Shown here piece after piece: positions 31,984 through 44,388 of a DNA stretch of 64,000 nt. Positions within the stretch are counted from its first letter, which is position 1; each line of letters opens with the position of its first letter. Below the pieces are notes generated by a model. It saw only the letters and a program-made list of their open reading frames with translations, ran no database searches and was not told the DNA's origin. Source of the DNA: Mesodorylaimus sp. YZB2_4 (Eukaryota; Nematoda; Enoplea; Dorylaimida; Dorylaimidae); the NCBI GenBank assembly GCA_030248295.1, contig JASANH010001333.1:1-64000 (forward strand). Reading direction: 5' to 3'. A program made the translations under genes and the position numbers.

Positions 31984-34839
31984 ATGAATTTGATGAATCA
32001 TTCCTGGAATTCCTCTTTCAATGACTGCCGTTATGGCTCGATTGAACCAGAAGATAACGGATCACTTTATTTTATTCTAGCATATTTAATACCCTTTTTT
32101 CTTTGTGTCGGTCTCGCTGGAAATATTCTCATTTTGACCACTTTGCGCGCCACTGTCAACACATACAATGCCAGTGCTAATTTGTTTTTGTCAGCTAAGG
32201 CAGTAGCCGATTTCATTTTTGAACTGATCGCTCTTTTTCATAATTTGAACGTGTATGATGGAGTGGCCGAAAGTGACGCATATAGGCGCTTCTATAATCA
32301 TGGTCTGCAAAAATTTATTTATTCTTCGACGAATTGGTTATTGATGTCTTCGACTTGGTGAGTGTCCTTAACTGAGGTGTGTTTGGCCCGTGGAGGAGGG
32401 TGTATCTGGTTGCCTACAGACGAACCACACTCTAGAATCGATGTGGGAATATTGAAAAAAGAGTATGATATGCAGATTCAGCACTCGCAAAATCCAGAAT
32501 TTTGGCTAAAATTCTGCCTAATTTTTTGGCCAATTTTAGCCAAAATTCTGGACCTTCAGCACCCACGCAAGTAAAGTCGAAAGTCTTGATCTCAAAATCA
32601 GCCTGTAGGGAAATGAAAATTTCAAGAATAATTGAGACAGCGGTCCAAAACTTTGGCTATCCTGTAATACATGGGTGATGAATCTGAATATCGTACTATT
32701 TTTTCAATATTCTGACATTGATTCTAGAGTGTACTTGGTCTTTGACTGGCCACCTTATACATTGCATGAGCAGTATGTGGTTGCTCTGACTGGCCGCAGT
32801 ATCCAAAATCTGATGCCTTCGTCGCTCGATACTTCTCTCCAAGCGAGGCAGAAACCCGTCGGCTTGATGTCTCTGCCCCCAATGACTAAGAGGCCTGCCA
32901 GCAGGGTTTTTGGGACCATCTGGTATCTTCTCCAATGTAGGGCTATTCAGTCTATTATAGCGTTGACACAGTTTCGGAAAAAATGATTCAGTTTCAGTTA
33001 CAGTTAAATGGATCTTAAAAGATTCAGTTTAACTGAATGATTCAGTTTTTCTGGAAAAAGGTTTTCGTACCCTTGGTGAGCAAGATCTCCATATTTTCTT
33101 TAAATCTCGTGATCTCCACATTTTCCTCATTCAGATACCACATTTTACATTTCGACTTTAATCTTGCCAGCTGGTAAAGTCGAACTTGACATAAGCAATG
33201 ATTGTAATTTGTTTGGGTGCAAAAGGAAGCTCTACGCAAGGCATTAGGGCCATCTGGCCAATTGGCTAGCAGTGGTCAGCACCCAAAGTCCTGCGAATTT
33301 TCTGAAATTGTCTTGCCTGTCGGATTTTATACGGAGAAAACAAAAACCGGAGTGCTGAAACACGAAGCTCGAAGCCCCAAAGCCCGTAGACCGAGTTTAG
33401 AAAAACCCCTACAAGTTATCTCCTAATATTCTCTGTCTTCTTGTCGCATAGGAATTCGAAAACTTGCAGGACTTAGTCGCTGACCAGCTGGCCGGACGGT
33501 GCAATATTTTGCTAAAAGCTTTCTTTTATACATAGGAAAAAAATTACAGTCATCGATTATGTCAAGTACAACTTGACGGTTGGCAAGGCTCCCTCAGATC
33601 AAGAAGATTCAACTTGTCATGTTAAAAACTCGGTAATTTGAAAACTGAATTTAGCTGATTCTAAAAAGATTCAGTCACAGTTGAATTCAGTTTCAGTTTC
33701 AGTTACAGTTACGATAGATTTAGTTTCAGCTTCAGTATATGTATCAACGCTAGAATATTACAGGGCTGATTGGACTTTGATGGAAAACTAGCCTTGAGTC
33801 GTACACACTGGTCGCCACTTCCATCCTAACAGTCCGAAAGCTTGAGCTAGTAGATGATAGTACCGCTTCAGTGAGGAGCTTGGACAGCCTTGAACCCGTC
33901 AGAGTGCCTCAGGGCCGTTGCCAAATGCGAAAGTAGCTTCAGCTTCAGCCATGGTAAGACTGAGAAAGGAAGAAATGATGTTCCAAACAAAATATTTTTA
34001 GGTTTGCTGTTTCGGCCACATTCGAACGAATGATTGCAGTTGGATGGCCACTAAAGACACTTGATGAATCAAGACGACGACGTTGTCTGGCATGTCTCAT
34101 ATCCATTTTTGTCGTCTCCTTCCTGCTCACCATGTACCCTTACATCTCATTGACCAATGTTGCTTTTATCGATTGCGACAGGCCCTGGAGACGCGTTTAT
34201 GCTGCAATCGGACCATTATCTGAAGAACAACCGGGATTGTGGTATTACGGCTATTTATCTCGTCTGATCCACAATATCCTCGCATCAATAATCCCTGTTT
34301 TGCTGCTGCTATGTTTCAACTCGGCCATAGTATTTTATCTGCGCAATAGAAATCGATCCTTGAATCGATTTTCAGATGCTGGATATACTTTTCAAGATGC
34401 TTGCGAGCAAATGCGCGTCGCCCTTTTGGTTTTTACCATCACCATCGCCACGGCTATTTTTCTGCTGCCATCGGCTTGCATCGTGGCTTACGAAGCAGTT
34501 TATTATCACGGAAAAAAGTCCCGTTCTTATCGAGCTTTTGTATACGCAACGAATTCGCTGGTTATCTGCGGCAAAGTACTCGATCTGTTTCTCTATTGCT
34601 TGGTTAGCTCAAAATTTCGTCGCCACTTGGTATCATCATGTCGATGGAACAATCGAGCACCCAGGCGGCAATCGAACTCCAGAACTCAGCAAGAATTCCT
34701 ACTAATGCACGAGTGCAGTGGGAAGCGATCGTTAGACAAGGCTTGGTCAGACAACGGGCTGAAGAAAACTGAATCTAATGGCTTCAAGGTGGCTCAAATA
34801 AATGTGAATGAGGTGGTTTTGGCACAATCTCGAGTCTGA
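31984..34839 (+). CDS. class A GPCR, FMRFamide/peptide-receptor-like, two exons
   Basis: Exons 31984-32357 and 34002-34839 join in phase 2 (TG|G = Trp) to 403 residues. The extracellular N terminus carries possible glycosylation sites (NHSW, NSSF). TM1 has the class A asparagine (GLAGNILILTTL). After TM3 the DRY position reads ATFERMIAVGWPL. Basic ICL3 is followed by TM6 and a TM7 ending DLFLYCLVSSKFRRHL, then a long polar tail. This is typical of nematode neuropeptide receptors of the FMRFamide-receptor type; the ligand cannot be read from the sequence. The 1,644-bp intron consists largely of nested repeats (R2, an inserted inverted-repeat element, R3). The GTGAGT donor is standard and the acceptor is ATTTTTAG. 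Confidence 0.88.
32427..32735. mobile_element. ~310-bp element with ~37-bp inverted ends
   Basis: ACTCTAGAATCGATGTGGGA..TATTGAAAAAAGAGTA at 32430-32466 is the near-perfect reverse complement of 32696-32733. Inside lies a perfect 20-bp-arm palindrome (32494-32513 with 32532-32551). The element splits an R2 repeat. Confidence 0.7.
32494..32551. repeat. perfect hairpin, 20-bp arms, 18-nt loop
   Basis: CCAGAATTTTGGCTAAAATT at 32494-32513 and its exact reverse complement at 32532-32551. Located within the element at 32427-32735 in the GPCR intron, so it would be transcribed in the pre-mRNA. Confidence 0.85.
33171..33590. mobile_element. R3 element with ~100-bp inverted ends
   Basis: Left arm GTAAAGTCGAACTTGACATA..GGGTGCAAAAGGAAGCTCT..GGCCAATTGGCTAGCAG; right arm GCTGACCAGCTGGCCGGACG..GTACAACTTGACGGTTGGC. 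Same family as 16763-17941 but without the R6 insertion. Lies in the GPCR intron. Confidence 0.75.
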
Positions 34840-34984
34840 CCTCGAGAATATGAAATGTATGATGGGTCGTATCGTTTTTAAGAGTTTACAGTGCTGTAAG
34901 GGAGAGTCGATTTGGTATTGTGAGTCCGTTCTCAGAGTGGAAACTGATCTTCGACAATGATTTAGTATGTTCCTCGCTGCCTTT

Positions 34985-35150
34985 TGTAATCATGTCATGC
35001 CATACTTTATCCATGGCCAAGCACCATACAGCGCCCTCGAGCTAAGGAGCACATATTTGACAATCATTTTTTTGCCCAGGCGAGAGTCGAACCTCCCCAT
35101 CCAGCGTGAGAGGCAGACGCCTTCACCGCCGGCTAAGCCACAGACCCGGA
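34985..35150 (-). mobile_element. tRNA-derived SINE copy
   Basis: Minus-strand SINE related to 50029-50210: tRNA-like head (GGCTTAGCCGGCGGTGAAGG, GGAGGTTCGACTCTCGCC), body (GCTCGAGGGCGCTGTATGG) and a tail beginning GGATAAAGTATGGCATGACA. Confidence 0.7.
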
Positions 35151-35171
35151 TCAGCGCACCCCCAGGCAGCG

Positions 35172-35321
35172 GGAGATGTTAGAGACCGAAGTCTCTGGGA
35201 CAAAAAGTCTGCGGGAGGCTAGTCTCGCGACTATACCTGCCGCTGAAGCATCAACCCGAGGGGTTGACATCTCCCAATCAGGGGGTATCGATCCCCCTGA
35301 CCGCCAGAAATGATGGTTACA
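35172..35321 (-). mobile_element. R1 MITE-like copy
   Basis: Contains CATCAACCCGAGGGGTTGAC and ends TGATGGTTACA, matching the reverse-orientation R1 copy at 7374-7575. Left border approximate. Confidence 0.55.
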
Positions 35322-37202
35322 ACATGCGCATTCGGCTCTGGTGACTTACCTTGTACGGTCAAGTGGCGGGCGCTAAAAGAGTAGATAATCAGGAAATTGG
35401 TCCTCGAACACTGGTCGAAAAGACCCTTTCTTCTCACCCGCTATCATCCAGGCGTTGGTGCTCAAACTCACTCGTACTGCATAGCCTGGCACTTGAGGGG
35501 CAAGAGAAACTTCTAGGACTACGGTGCTCATAGGTTGCCCTCTGCAGAGGTGCTCTCAGTGGAGGCGAGAGGGATCCTGCCATGAGAGTTGGTCGCCTGA
35601 CGGACTCACTTACCATATCATGACCGCTATGTGAAACGTGTTGGAGCCCCCCGCAGAGATGAGTGGCGACAAATCAGCGTTTCCATGGGTGAGCGACAAG
35701 TACGGGATGGCTTGTTTAATGGGGCTTGATTGCGACCACGGAGAATAAGACCTGTATACCTACTGTGCTTATAGCGCGTATAAAAGATCAGGACATAACC
35801 CTGAACAGAGTTACTAAAACATATACCTCTGCGATCCCCGATTTCGGGCACTACTTACGATTAGGGCAGCAATTTTGACGGCGGGACAACAATTTAGGAC
35901 GTTTCACAACAGCTGCTCTACTGTAGTGCAACTTGCACAAGAATCCCTTGCCTCAGTGATATGCCTTTAAAGATAGCGACTACAGTACACTGTACTAACG
36001 AACAATCCCACCGACAAAGTGCCAAAGTGCGTTCTTAATCTCGTTTGAAATACTCACAGATTTTCTGAGGGATATCGACATACACTCTGGTATTTTCATT
36101 CCGTAACTTTTGTCATTGCGATGTGGGGTATATAAACGGCAACAAAAATAAAACTGGTGGAATGCACATGAAATAACAGACAATATTTTAATCAAGTAAA
36201 TAATATTTAGTTAAAAAAAACCAACTGATAAATACATGATCAAAACGGAAACTGATTCTCGAAATGGATCGAGGAAAATCTCGCACCGATCTCCTCGATC
36301 CAATGCCAGCTGCAGAGACTTTTACAGTGGAACATAATTTGTAAAATGCATTGTATCCAAATCCCAATGCGATGCATATTTAGAGAATACCCATCTTGAT
36401 AGCATCTGACTCCGAAAAATATTCATTATACTGCGAGTAGCAAGTCAGTTTTTAAAAAGACCCCACAAAATGTTAGGGGAATGCAAAAAATGCTTAAATC
36501 CCAACCTAACGAGAGCAAAATTCTACCCGAAACTGCATTCCATACATTCTGTGCAGGGTTGTGGCAGTTCTTAGCTGGCGAAGCAGAGGACAATATGGGA
36601 GGGAGAACGCAGAATATTGGCATGATATGACGTAGAAGACTGTACATCTTGCAGCATGGAGTGCAAGTAGTTTCCAAGGAGGATGTACTGTGACCTCGAG
36701 GATGCACACACAAACAATCGTGGAGGGAGCCTGTACTGTAACAAGCCTAACGCATGTGAGCAACTTCTGACACTGCTTCTCACGTTAGTGTTCTTTCGAA
36801 GAGGGCTCTTTAGTGAATGAGTGTTGATGACTATTGGCTCTCATGGTGCGCTCTGTGCGAAGAGTGGCAGTAGCATCCACTAATAGTCTTTTTGAGACTG
36901 ATCAGGCAACTGCGCCAAGTGCGCCACTAACTTGAGAGTAAATGGCGGCTGTTCATGCTTCGCTGCGTCTTGGACTTGACAATGCTCCCTACGACAATGG
37001 TGACCAGGTTGTACACTTACTCGTTTACCTTATCTCTCTATTCATCGGTCCAGATAAGTCGTCCACATGCAATCAATGCGCGCAGCGTCGTCAGATAAGG
37101 CTCACAAAGGAATACAACTTTAGTTTCCCAACTAAAAGGTACATTACAGTACATAAATACACAATAAAAAGGTTTACCGCGCAGCAACTTGGGAAACTCT
37201 GT
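35322..37202. other. intergenic, no gene seen
   Basis: 35330-35440 resembles 8640-8800 (interspersed repeat). The rest shows no coding motif. The right end is the 3' flank of the minus-strand Cys-repeat gene. Confidence 0.4.
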
Positions 37203-40200
37203 CTAAAAACCCAGATTTTTCATTTTCAAAATGGTTATCAATGAAATATCGCGACGTCGTCGTCCCAGCGCAGCGACGTTTGGTATCAGACCGCCAAAGC
37301 CTACATTGCTTCCGCTACTAATCGGCAAGCCAGCAGCATTGACGCTCGTGCCCGAACCGACACCGCTAAATGGATTAACCTGGGTGTTCTGACCAACCCC
37401 CGCAAATTGACCAACCTGAGTGCTGCTTCCAACTCCAACACCAGCATTTGGCGGTAAGCCTGACCCTGGCAGCGTGGAAGCCGGGCCTGATGGCTGAACC
37501 CCGGCTGGAAATGGATTGGTCGGTAATGGTTGTCCGGGCGCAGGAACGCCAGGAACTTCAGCAGCAGGTGCCGGGGCAAAATTGGATTGGAAACCAGGCA
37601 ATAATGCTGCATTAACTGGATTCGCACCGAGTGGCACAGGCTCAGCTGACTGCCCGGGGACAGGAGGTGCAGACCACGGAGGTGCTAAGTTGGGCAATGG
37701 TGGTAGAGGACCTCTGCTCTGATCCGGTGCCGTTCGCTGATCGTGAGTATAAATTGATGACCACGGAGCTGGGTATGGGTCCACCACTGTGCTCGAAGCG
37801 ACAGGGGCGAGGGGTCGTCCAACTGGGGCGTTGAAGCCTGCATTTAGAACTCGGGGACGCTTCCCGTAAAGACAGGCTTTCCGGTATTGCGAACAAAACC
37901 CAGCGATCTCATCGTTGACTGGCTGCTGCTGTGCGCACAGGGTTAGGTACCTGAAATCGTTTGGATCACGGTAAGAGAACAAAAATCAATGCTGCACGTA
38001 TTCTTCTGCCAGCTTGTGCTTGCTCTTGACTAATCCGAATTAGTTGGTGGCATGAACGTTCTCTGTCAGCCTGGGCATTTTACACACTTTATGACATTTT
38101 TTTCTCAGGTCATTTCTAGCCATAGTTTTCTTTGACATTACTCCTCTTCTTTCGAGGCAGCGCCATCTCGCATCACTCGAGTGTCGCCTAGCAACCGAGT
38201 GGCTCAGGCCATTACCAGCTGAAGTCGCTGATTAAACGTCATCGATCAACCTTGTCTCCTAAGGATCACGATTTTGACTTGAAAAGGCACACTGGCTTTG
38301 TGGCGGCCTAATGACTTGGTCAGCCCTGACGACAAGTTTCCGTTTACGGACACCATGTGCATAGATGTAGCGGACATGTTTGCTCATGAGTTACATGACG
38401 GAAAGAAAGGAGTGGAGGCAAGTCGATCGGCCAGTCTTGTCTGCTCGCTTGATTGACTGGCGCCAGGACCCCCTTAGAAGAACATTTTATTATTCTGTCT
38501 AGGCCAGACCTTAGCTGGCTTTCTCCTCCTCGTCCTTCACTTCTTTTGCTTCTCCATTTTGCAAATGTAATATCGACTTCTCAAGGGACCAGTCCTTCAT
38601 TTTCAAAACGATCCCTTTTTCTCGTGACCAGGATTTCCTTAGCTGAGCGTGACAGGAGTAAATAAATTGCTCGAGGGTCAGAGCACACTTTTTCACCATC
38701 TCAGCTTGGATTCTAAACAAGCCCGAGGATATTTCCAATTAGCTCACATCTACTACGTTTTCCTCATCCCCGCGTATCAATTTCTAGCCGCTTCTAACAC
38801 CTTCCATCTTGTTTATTCTAGAAGAAAAAGATACGCTTACAGGATATCAGACAAAAACTTTCGGCTTAACCGACTGATACGTAACTAAGCTGGGCAACCT
38901 TTGACCAGCCTTTTTCTCCATATTCAACCCTCAATGCAATAAATTATTCGTTTCCACGTGGTTATACAGCCAGCTGGTGACGTCTGGTCGTAAAGTCTGC
39001 TCGGCCTTGTGCCCGAAACACGAGACTCTCGAAGAGCTGAAAATTTAATCGAACCGAAAAGCGAGAAGCGCTGTTCCGCTCGGTCGACTAGAAGAAGAAG
39101 GTAGAGCGGACGAGGGCGCAGCTTCCTCCCGCTTCTCGAAAAGCCTAGAACCTATGCTAACTCTTCAACACCCGCCGACCAAGTTGGGCCGTTTGATTCC
39201 TTGTTTGTTCGACGAAACTTCTCCTCGGGCAGTCACATCAGTAGTGCTTGAGTAAATTCATTCTACTCTAGTCTATCACCACGTTGCCACTAGAAACCGA
39301 GGCCTGATTCAATCACGGATCCACTATTCGAACTCGTGAGCGCCTTGGGCCTCGACGAACGTGCCAGCTAATGATCTTCGCATTACGGCACCCGTTTCAT
39401 CCTATCCCCTCCTAGTCCTCCTATACCCGTTTCCGTTTCTTCGTCTGGCCGACGGCAGTTGCTCATTTGTGCCACTTTGGGTTAAAGTGCGTTTTTATCA
39501 ACGTCGACTCTTTTAATCAATTTGCGCAAACCGCAGCTCAGATGGCCGCGACGCCTAAAAGCTTTACGATCGCGGTGAAGTTCAGAAGAGTGGACAGTAC
39601 TAACCATTCGACACCTAGCAACGGTCTTCAAGGAACACCTTGCACGTTCAAAGTGGATGGACAACGATTCCAGACGTCGTCTAGAACAATCAAATTCCAT
39701 TGCGATTCCAAATATCATATCCACGTTCACATTAATCCTCCGACCAGACTAGAGTAAGCTTGCTTCTCGTTTCTGATTCTAGGCTCATCAGCTGCTCATT
39801 TGCAGCATATGTACTAAAGGCACTGAAAATGTGTTCTTCGCGTGCTCTATAGTCCAGTGACAACTGATGACGCAGCTTTATTGACTGAAACACGCTTCTT
39901 GAACTGATCAAGTTACACCAGCCGTCCACTGGGATTCTTTTTTCCGTGTCACGTCCCAGTTTTGTTTGTCCCCTGATTTAACTGTATTTCGTGCGAACTC
40001 GGGTTCGAACAAACTTTGCCTTGTGAGAAAGAATGGCCGTTTTCGCAAGAAGATTGCTTTTTTGATCGACCCTGCTGTTTTTTTCTATTTGCCTTTTCAT
40101 GATTCGATAAAACAGTCCTAACTCGGCGTTCTTGTCTTTTCCTCTTTTTCGTGACTGATGAGTGCGTTTCAGGTGGCTCAAGCTGGCTGGTTCCGACTGC

Positions 40201-41613
40201 CCTTTGCAAATGTCCGATATGAGCAGTTCTGCATCGCCGAGCACTTTCCGCAAGCCCTCGCAACAAGAATGCGTCTCAAAGGCGGCCAGTCAATACTGGA
40301 CCGAGTGGGATACGACTGGTCTCTCGCCGACACATTCGGGAAAACGCGAAGCGATAAATTTCGCGCTTCAGGTACAAGCTTTTTTACTAGCTTCCTGTAC
40401 TACTGAGGGCTTGCTAACATTGACTAGCCGAGCATAATTCTAAGAACTCCGGCGCGTCAATCGATCGATCTAATGCTCGTTCAACCGAAGCTGTGCTCCC
40501 CGCGCGCCATTTTTAGTTTTCCCTCTTAAATATTGTCTTTTATAGACGATTTATTGATTTATAGGGAACGGAATTTGCTTTATCAAAGACCATGCAATGT
40601 AAGTTCTACGCGCCGAGTGACTCTCACGCGGGCTGGGGAAACGCCTTAGACGCTATTGTCTATAAATGCGCAACCGATTCTCAAGGGACTTTGGTCGTGA
40701 CTGACGAAGAATTTAAGTGAACGATTAGAGCATTGTGTAGGCGTATTTTGGCTAACTAGGCACTTGTAAATAGTGAACGCTATACAAAGTGGCAATAGGC
40801 TCTTGATGTGGCTTCTTATGTACATGCAATGACATTGGGTGGTTGTGCACTCTCGCTTCTATTGCCTATCCCAATTGCCCAGACAAACGAGACTTACTGC
40901 ACTTCGTAGGGCGCGCAAGGTGGTCCACCCAACGGTGATTGCGTAACTGCTGGAAGTTTGCTGCAATATTGTCTCCAATAATTACATCTTTCCGTGGCCA
41001 CGGGTAATTCGTTAGGCGGACCCACGCAGTATTGACGAGCCAAACTAGCGTATTGTTGGCATAATTTCTGTACTTCTGGTGATATTGTGGTTGGAGCTGC
41101 TGATGGTGCGGGTGTGGTAATTGCGGGGGCAGCTGTGGTCGTGTCAGCGAATGTTGCTGTTGCGGCTGGTGAGGGTCTCGTAGCTTCTTGAGCATTGGCC
41201 GATTTTGGGCAACCACTGAAGTAAGGAAGACGGTTGCAAATATCGGTGCGTGCTGGCACTTAAAGGAAAGAATTATGTAATTTCGAGTCCCTTCAATCTT
41301 GCGAAACAAATTTAGCATCTCTTAAACTGACACATTTTTAGAACCATTTCAGCTATTATAAGCAGTTTCCTCTTCTTTTATGTAGAAATATGCAAATTGT
41401 GCGGAGCCCCTGCAACTGTACTGACATAGTCGAACATCCGGTTCGAATCATTTTCCCACGCACACGCTGGGTTTGCAGTGCCTTCTCTACTTTCTGCCCT
41501 ATGGAGCTTGAGTTCACAAAACAGAACTCTCAAGTTTTCTTACCTTCGCGTTCGCCGCTCATTATGCCAAAGGTATGAAGGCATAACAGAAACAATGGAA
41601 TAATTCTACACAT
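37203..41613 (-). CDS. secreted Cys-repeat, Pro/Gly-rich protein
   Basis: Exons 41613-41544, 41258-40898 and 37950-37203 join in frame (phases 1 and 2) to 392 residues. Exon 1 is a signal peptide (MCRIIPLFLLCLHTFG). Exon 2 begins DICNRLPYFSGCP, then an Ala/Thr/Pro linker and paired-Cys units LCQQYASLARQYC and RCNYWRQYC. Exon 3 continues with LCAQQQPVNDEIAGFCSQYRKAC, a long Pro/Gly/Ala/Val-rich region, and a C terminus with a furin-like RRRR site (ALGRRRRDISL). It has ten Cys in total. Recurrence of the C-x9-C unit on both sides of the 2.9-kb intron supports joining the exons, but two separate genes remain possible. Composition suggests an extracellular matrix or cuticle protein; I do not recognise the family. 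The intron contains the CNRIP1-like gene on the other strand. Confidence 0.7.
39542..40720 (+). CDS. CNRIP1-like protein (cannabinoid receptor-interacting protein family)
   Basis: Exons 39542-39753, 40173-40371 and 40565-40720 (phases 2 and 0) encode 188 residues; human CNRIP1 is 164. Landmarks parallel the family in order: FTIAVKF near the start, FKVDGQRFQTSSRTIKF, YHIHVHINPPT, TEWDTTGLSPTHSGKRE, then GTEFALSKTMQCKFY and HAGWGN..DAIVYKC, ending DEEFK. The vertebrate protein binds the CB1 receptor C-terminal tail in the cytosol. Nematodes lack a CB1 orthologue, so the partner here is unknown. No signal peptide. The ATG at 39542 is chosen because it aligns with the family start. The gene sits inside a large intron of the minus-strand Cys-repeat gene. 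Confidence 0.88.
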
Positions 41614-41949
41614 GGTCGTGAAATCTTTTCGAGTGGCGGTACGCAGCGGAATATTATATTACTGATAAAATTATGACGAAAGAAAGTTCTCGATATACAC
41701 AAAACATTTTTCTCTTACTGCAAGACAAAGGCTGATGGAGTCGTTTTCGCATTCTGACTAGTTACGAAATTGCCGATCTAAAGTCACACCTACGCAAAAA
41801 CAAAAACTTGTTTGTCCAGTCCCATTTCCGAATCCGTACCTACTGGAAGATCGTCCAGTGCGGAGGAGGTGTTAGTCTGTATGGAAGTGACGGGTATGGG
41901 AGAAGGGCTGGTCCCCCTGCCAGTTGGATTCTTAATTCAAAATCTGGTG

Positions 41950-42430
41950 TTGTGACCATTGCCGCTTAAAATTCTTGGCCTAGAGTTCTTGGGGGTGGCT
42001 TGGGCAGTTGGCTCGGTAAGGAGGAGCCAGGGCAGTATAAGAACAGGCTGCCACGGGAGATCAGGGCTCTCCCTAGCTAGTTCTCTCTCGATTCGTTTCC
42101 ATCTGTTGTCCTGAATTTGTCGAGAGCCACCCTTCAGCTTTGTCCACCCGTTTGGCAGACCTGTGGGGCGAGCCAGGTGCTGACCAGGGACTTCGATTAA
42201 CATACTCTCAAAGGGCCTCTGCGGTCGTCGTTTCCTTTGGTTCACACTGGAAAAGTCCAGGAGTTGACTCCGAGGCAGGTACTTGGTTTGTCTGCGGATT
42301 TGTCTGTGGGTAAGATCCAGGACTGTCGAGACATCGTCGTGCATTGTAGCGCTTCGTAAAGGATCCTCTGGTGATAACTGAGTCTTGACTGCGAAGCCGC
42401 CGGCAGTGAGCGAGGAAGAATTGTCACGCT
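41950..42430. repeat. interspersed repeat R6
   Basis: Second copy of the repeat nested at 17077-17620, lacking the 48-A run. No convincing reading frame; its open frames are also open in the other copy only in part. Confidence 0.7.
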
Positions 42431-42989
42431 TGCTCAAACTACAAGTACTGTACAGTATATAATACTTGGACGGGCAATCGGACTCCCTAAAACGCCACGA
42501 AACTTTGCCAAAACTTTGAGGTTTTGCTCGCCTGTGTTTGCTACAATATCGTAATTGCCCTTGAAGCTTTGAAATATCCTAAATGCATTTCGCCTCATTT
42601 TGTTCTTCCCCCGCCCAATTCTTTACTCTTTAACCATTTTTTGGAACGAGCAACTCGTCATACTGGTACCTAGTCCCAATGATAGGTGCATTTAAAAAAA
42701 ACATACTGTACGTGCCAGACATGCTCGAAATGCTCCCCTGTGTTCACCAGGAGTCCCTCTAAAACCCTATATCCCCTGGGTGATAAGCAAAGACTTACAG
42801 CGTGAATTATTTTGAAGGAAAAATTACAAGTCAGGGCTTTTATCGTCATCATCACTTTACCGATTACCGAAATTGTATGGACTCTGGCAGGCAGACAGAA
42901 AACGAACAGGCGGTGCTGCTCGGGGCAGTAAGTTCAGCTCGGTTCAGCCCCAATAGGCAAGAAGTGAAACCGTTGGCTTATCATAGGGA

Positions 42990-43335
42990 GTACTAGGACA
43001 AGCCAATGGAAGGCCTTAGCCACAGGGACGAACCCTCGTAGCCGACGACATCTCGTGTATCGTTTATTTCCCAACTACACGCAAGGGTCGTTTATGCTCA
43101 CACCTCGGAGAATGGCTGCATGTGTCGGTCCTGACGGAGGTTATGATAGTCCTGAGCCCGAATTGCCTACGGTGCAATTCTGACCAGCAACTTGATACTA
43201 TTTACCGTCCAACTCCTGCAACTAAACCAGTCACTCGGCCTCGTGTCTGGCCCTAACCTAGGAGAGGCTGACCAGTTCCCTGAACCAGTGCACTGATAGG
43301 TGCAGATAAGTGTATTCACGCCTATTACAGGCACA
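42990..43335. repeat. interspersed repeat R5
   Basis: Shares GGCCTCGTGTCTGGCCCTAA, AGGAGAGGCTGACCAGTTCC and CTGAACCAGTGCACTGATAG with 58990-59100, plus an upstream CCTGAGCCCG block. The other copy lies inside the hAT-type element. Confidence 0.6.
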
Positions 43336-44143
43336 TATTCCAATGCAGAGTAGATGCAGTATATGATAGAGTTTACTGATCACTTTGATGCTGTGCTAGG
43401 CTTTTGCTGAAAATATATGAGCGGTGGCCGCGTCGCAATGCGTAACTACTGTAGATCTTATGCATTGCATTCAACAATTCACAGTTTTCAGAAATTTGAG
43501 GGAGGTACGCCACAGTAATCTTCACTGCCACCGCTTGTAGCAAAAATGTGTCCCATTGTGATATGGCTATTTGGATTTGCCGCATAATGAGAGTGAGAAT
43601 CTCTTCTTATGTCAGGACCAAGGCAAGCAAGCTCATTAGGAATAGATACGTTTCATCTTATTGATTCTGCCATCAGGTTTTTCTGCACCTTGACCGAATT
43701 TTATTCTGTAGATTTGCATGACGACTGATTAGGCATAGGCACGTGCATTATCCTGTTTTGCATATTGACTTTTAGACTGCATTCCAGTTTTCTTATTTGC
43801 ACCGATTACCAACTAGTCTTACTATAGGCCTGTGTATTAGGATGGGTATATAAGGAGGAGCCCTGAACATGTTGAGTCAGTTCGTGCTCGCCGATCGTTC
43901 GAGTAAAGAAACTACATCATTTCGCCTATTCACTTCGATCGTTTTTTTCGTTTGTCAATGGCTCGCATCACCGGCGCCCGTCGCAGTGCAAGATACCAGC
44001 CATACCAGCGTACATTGGGTAAGCATCATTGAGTGTGGTGTGATTAGGACTGAGGGCTAGGAACATCCCAGCCTAACTACATCACACCATGGTCCCGCCA
44101 TGCGCATGCTTCGTCAGTCCGTTTTCGCTTAGGAATGAACTAT
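43336..44143. other. intergenic, TATA-like box
   Basis: TATATAAG at 43847-43854 precedes an open frame starting MLSQFVLADRSSKE at 43869 that has no recognised homology. The region could be part of a long terminal repeat; not established. Confidence 0.3.
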
Positions 44144-44371
44144 GAGTGACTGCACCTCACCGAAGAGTGACTGCACCTCACCGAAGAGTGACTGCACCTC
44201 ACCGAAGAGTGACTGCACCTCACCGAAGAGTGACTGCACCTCACCGAAGAGTGACTGCACCTCACCGAAGAGTGACTGCACCTCACCGAAGAGTGACTGC
44301 ACCTCACCGAAGAGTGACTGCACCTCACCGAAGAGTGACTGCACCTCACCGAAGAGTGACTGCACCTCACC
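44144..44371 (+). repeat. 21-bp minisatellite, 10.9 identical copies
   Basis: Unit GAGTGACTGCACCTCACCGA plus A; ten complete copies and one 18-nt partial copy, with no sequence difference between units. All frames stay open because the period is a multiple of three, so the apparent ORFs here are artefacts. TATATAAA follows at 44389. Confidence 0.95.
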
Positions 44372-44388
44372 TACTCTCCTCACCTAGG

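Larger units (their letters stand above)
32377..32960 (-). mobile_element. R2 repeat interrupted by an inverted-repeat element
   Basis: Begins GGTGTGTTTGGCCCGTGGAG 20 bp inside the GPCR intron and ends CCAATGTAGGGCTATTCAGTC. The core ACCCGTCGGCTTGATG is at about 32850. Bases 32427-32735 are a separate inserted element. Confidence 0.65.

Noticed and set aside
44144..44371. CRISPR-like array
   Set aside because: The repeats are contiguous with no spacers, and the genome is eukaryotic; this is a minisatellite.
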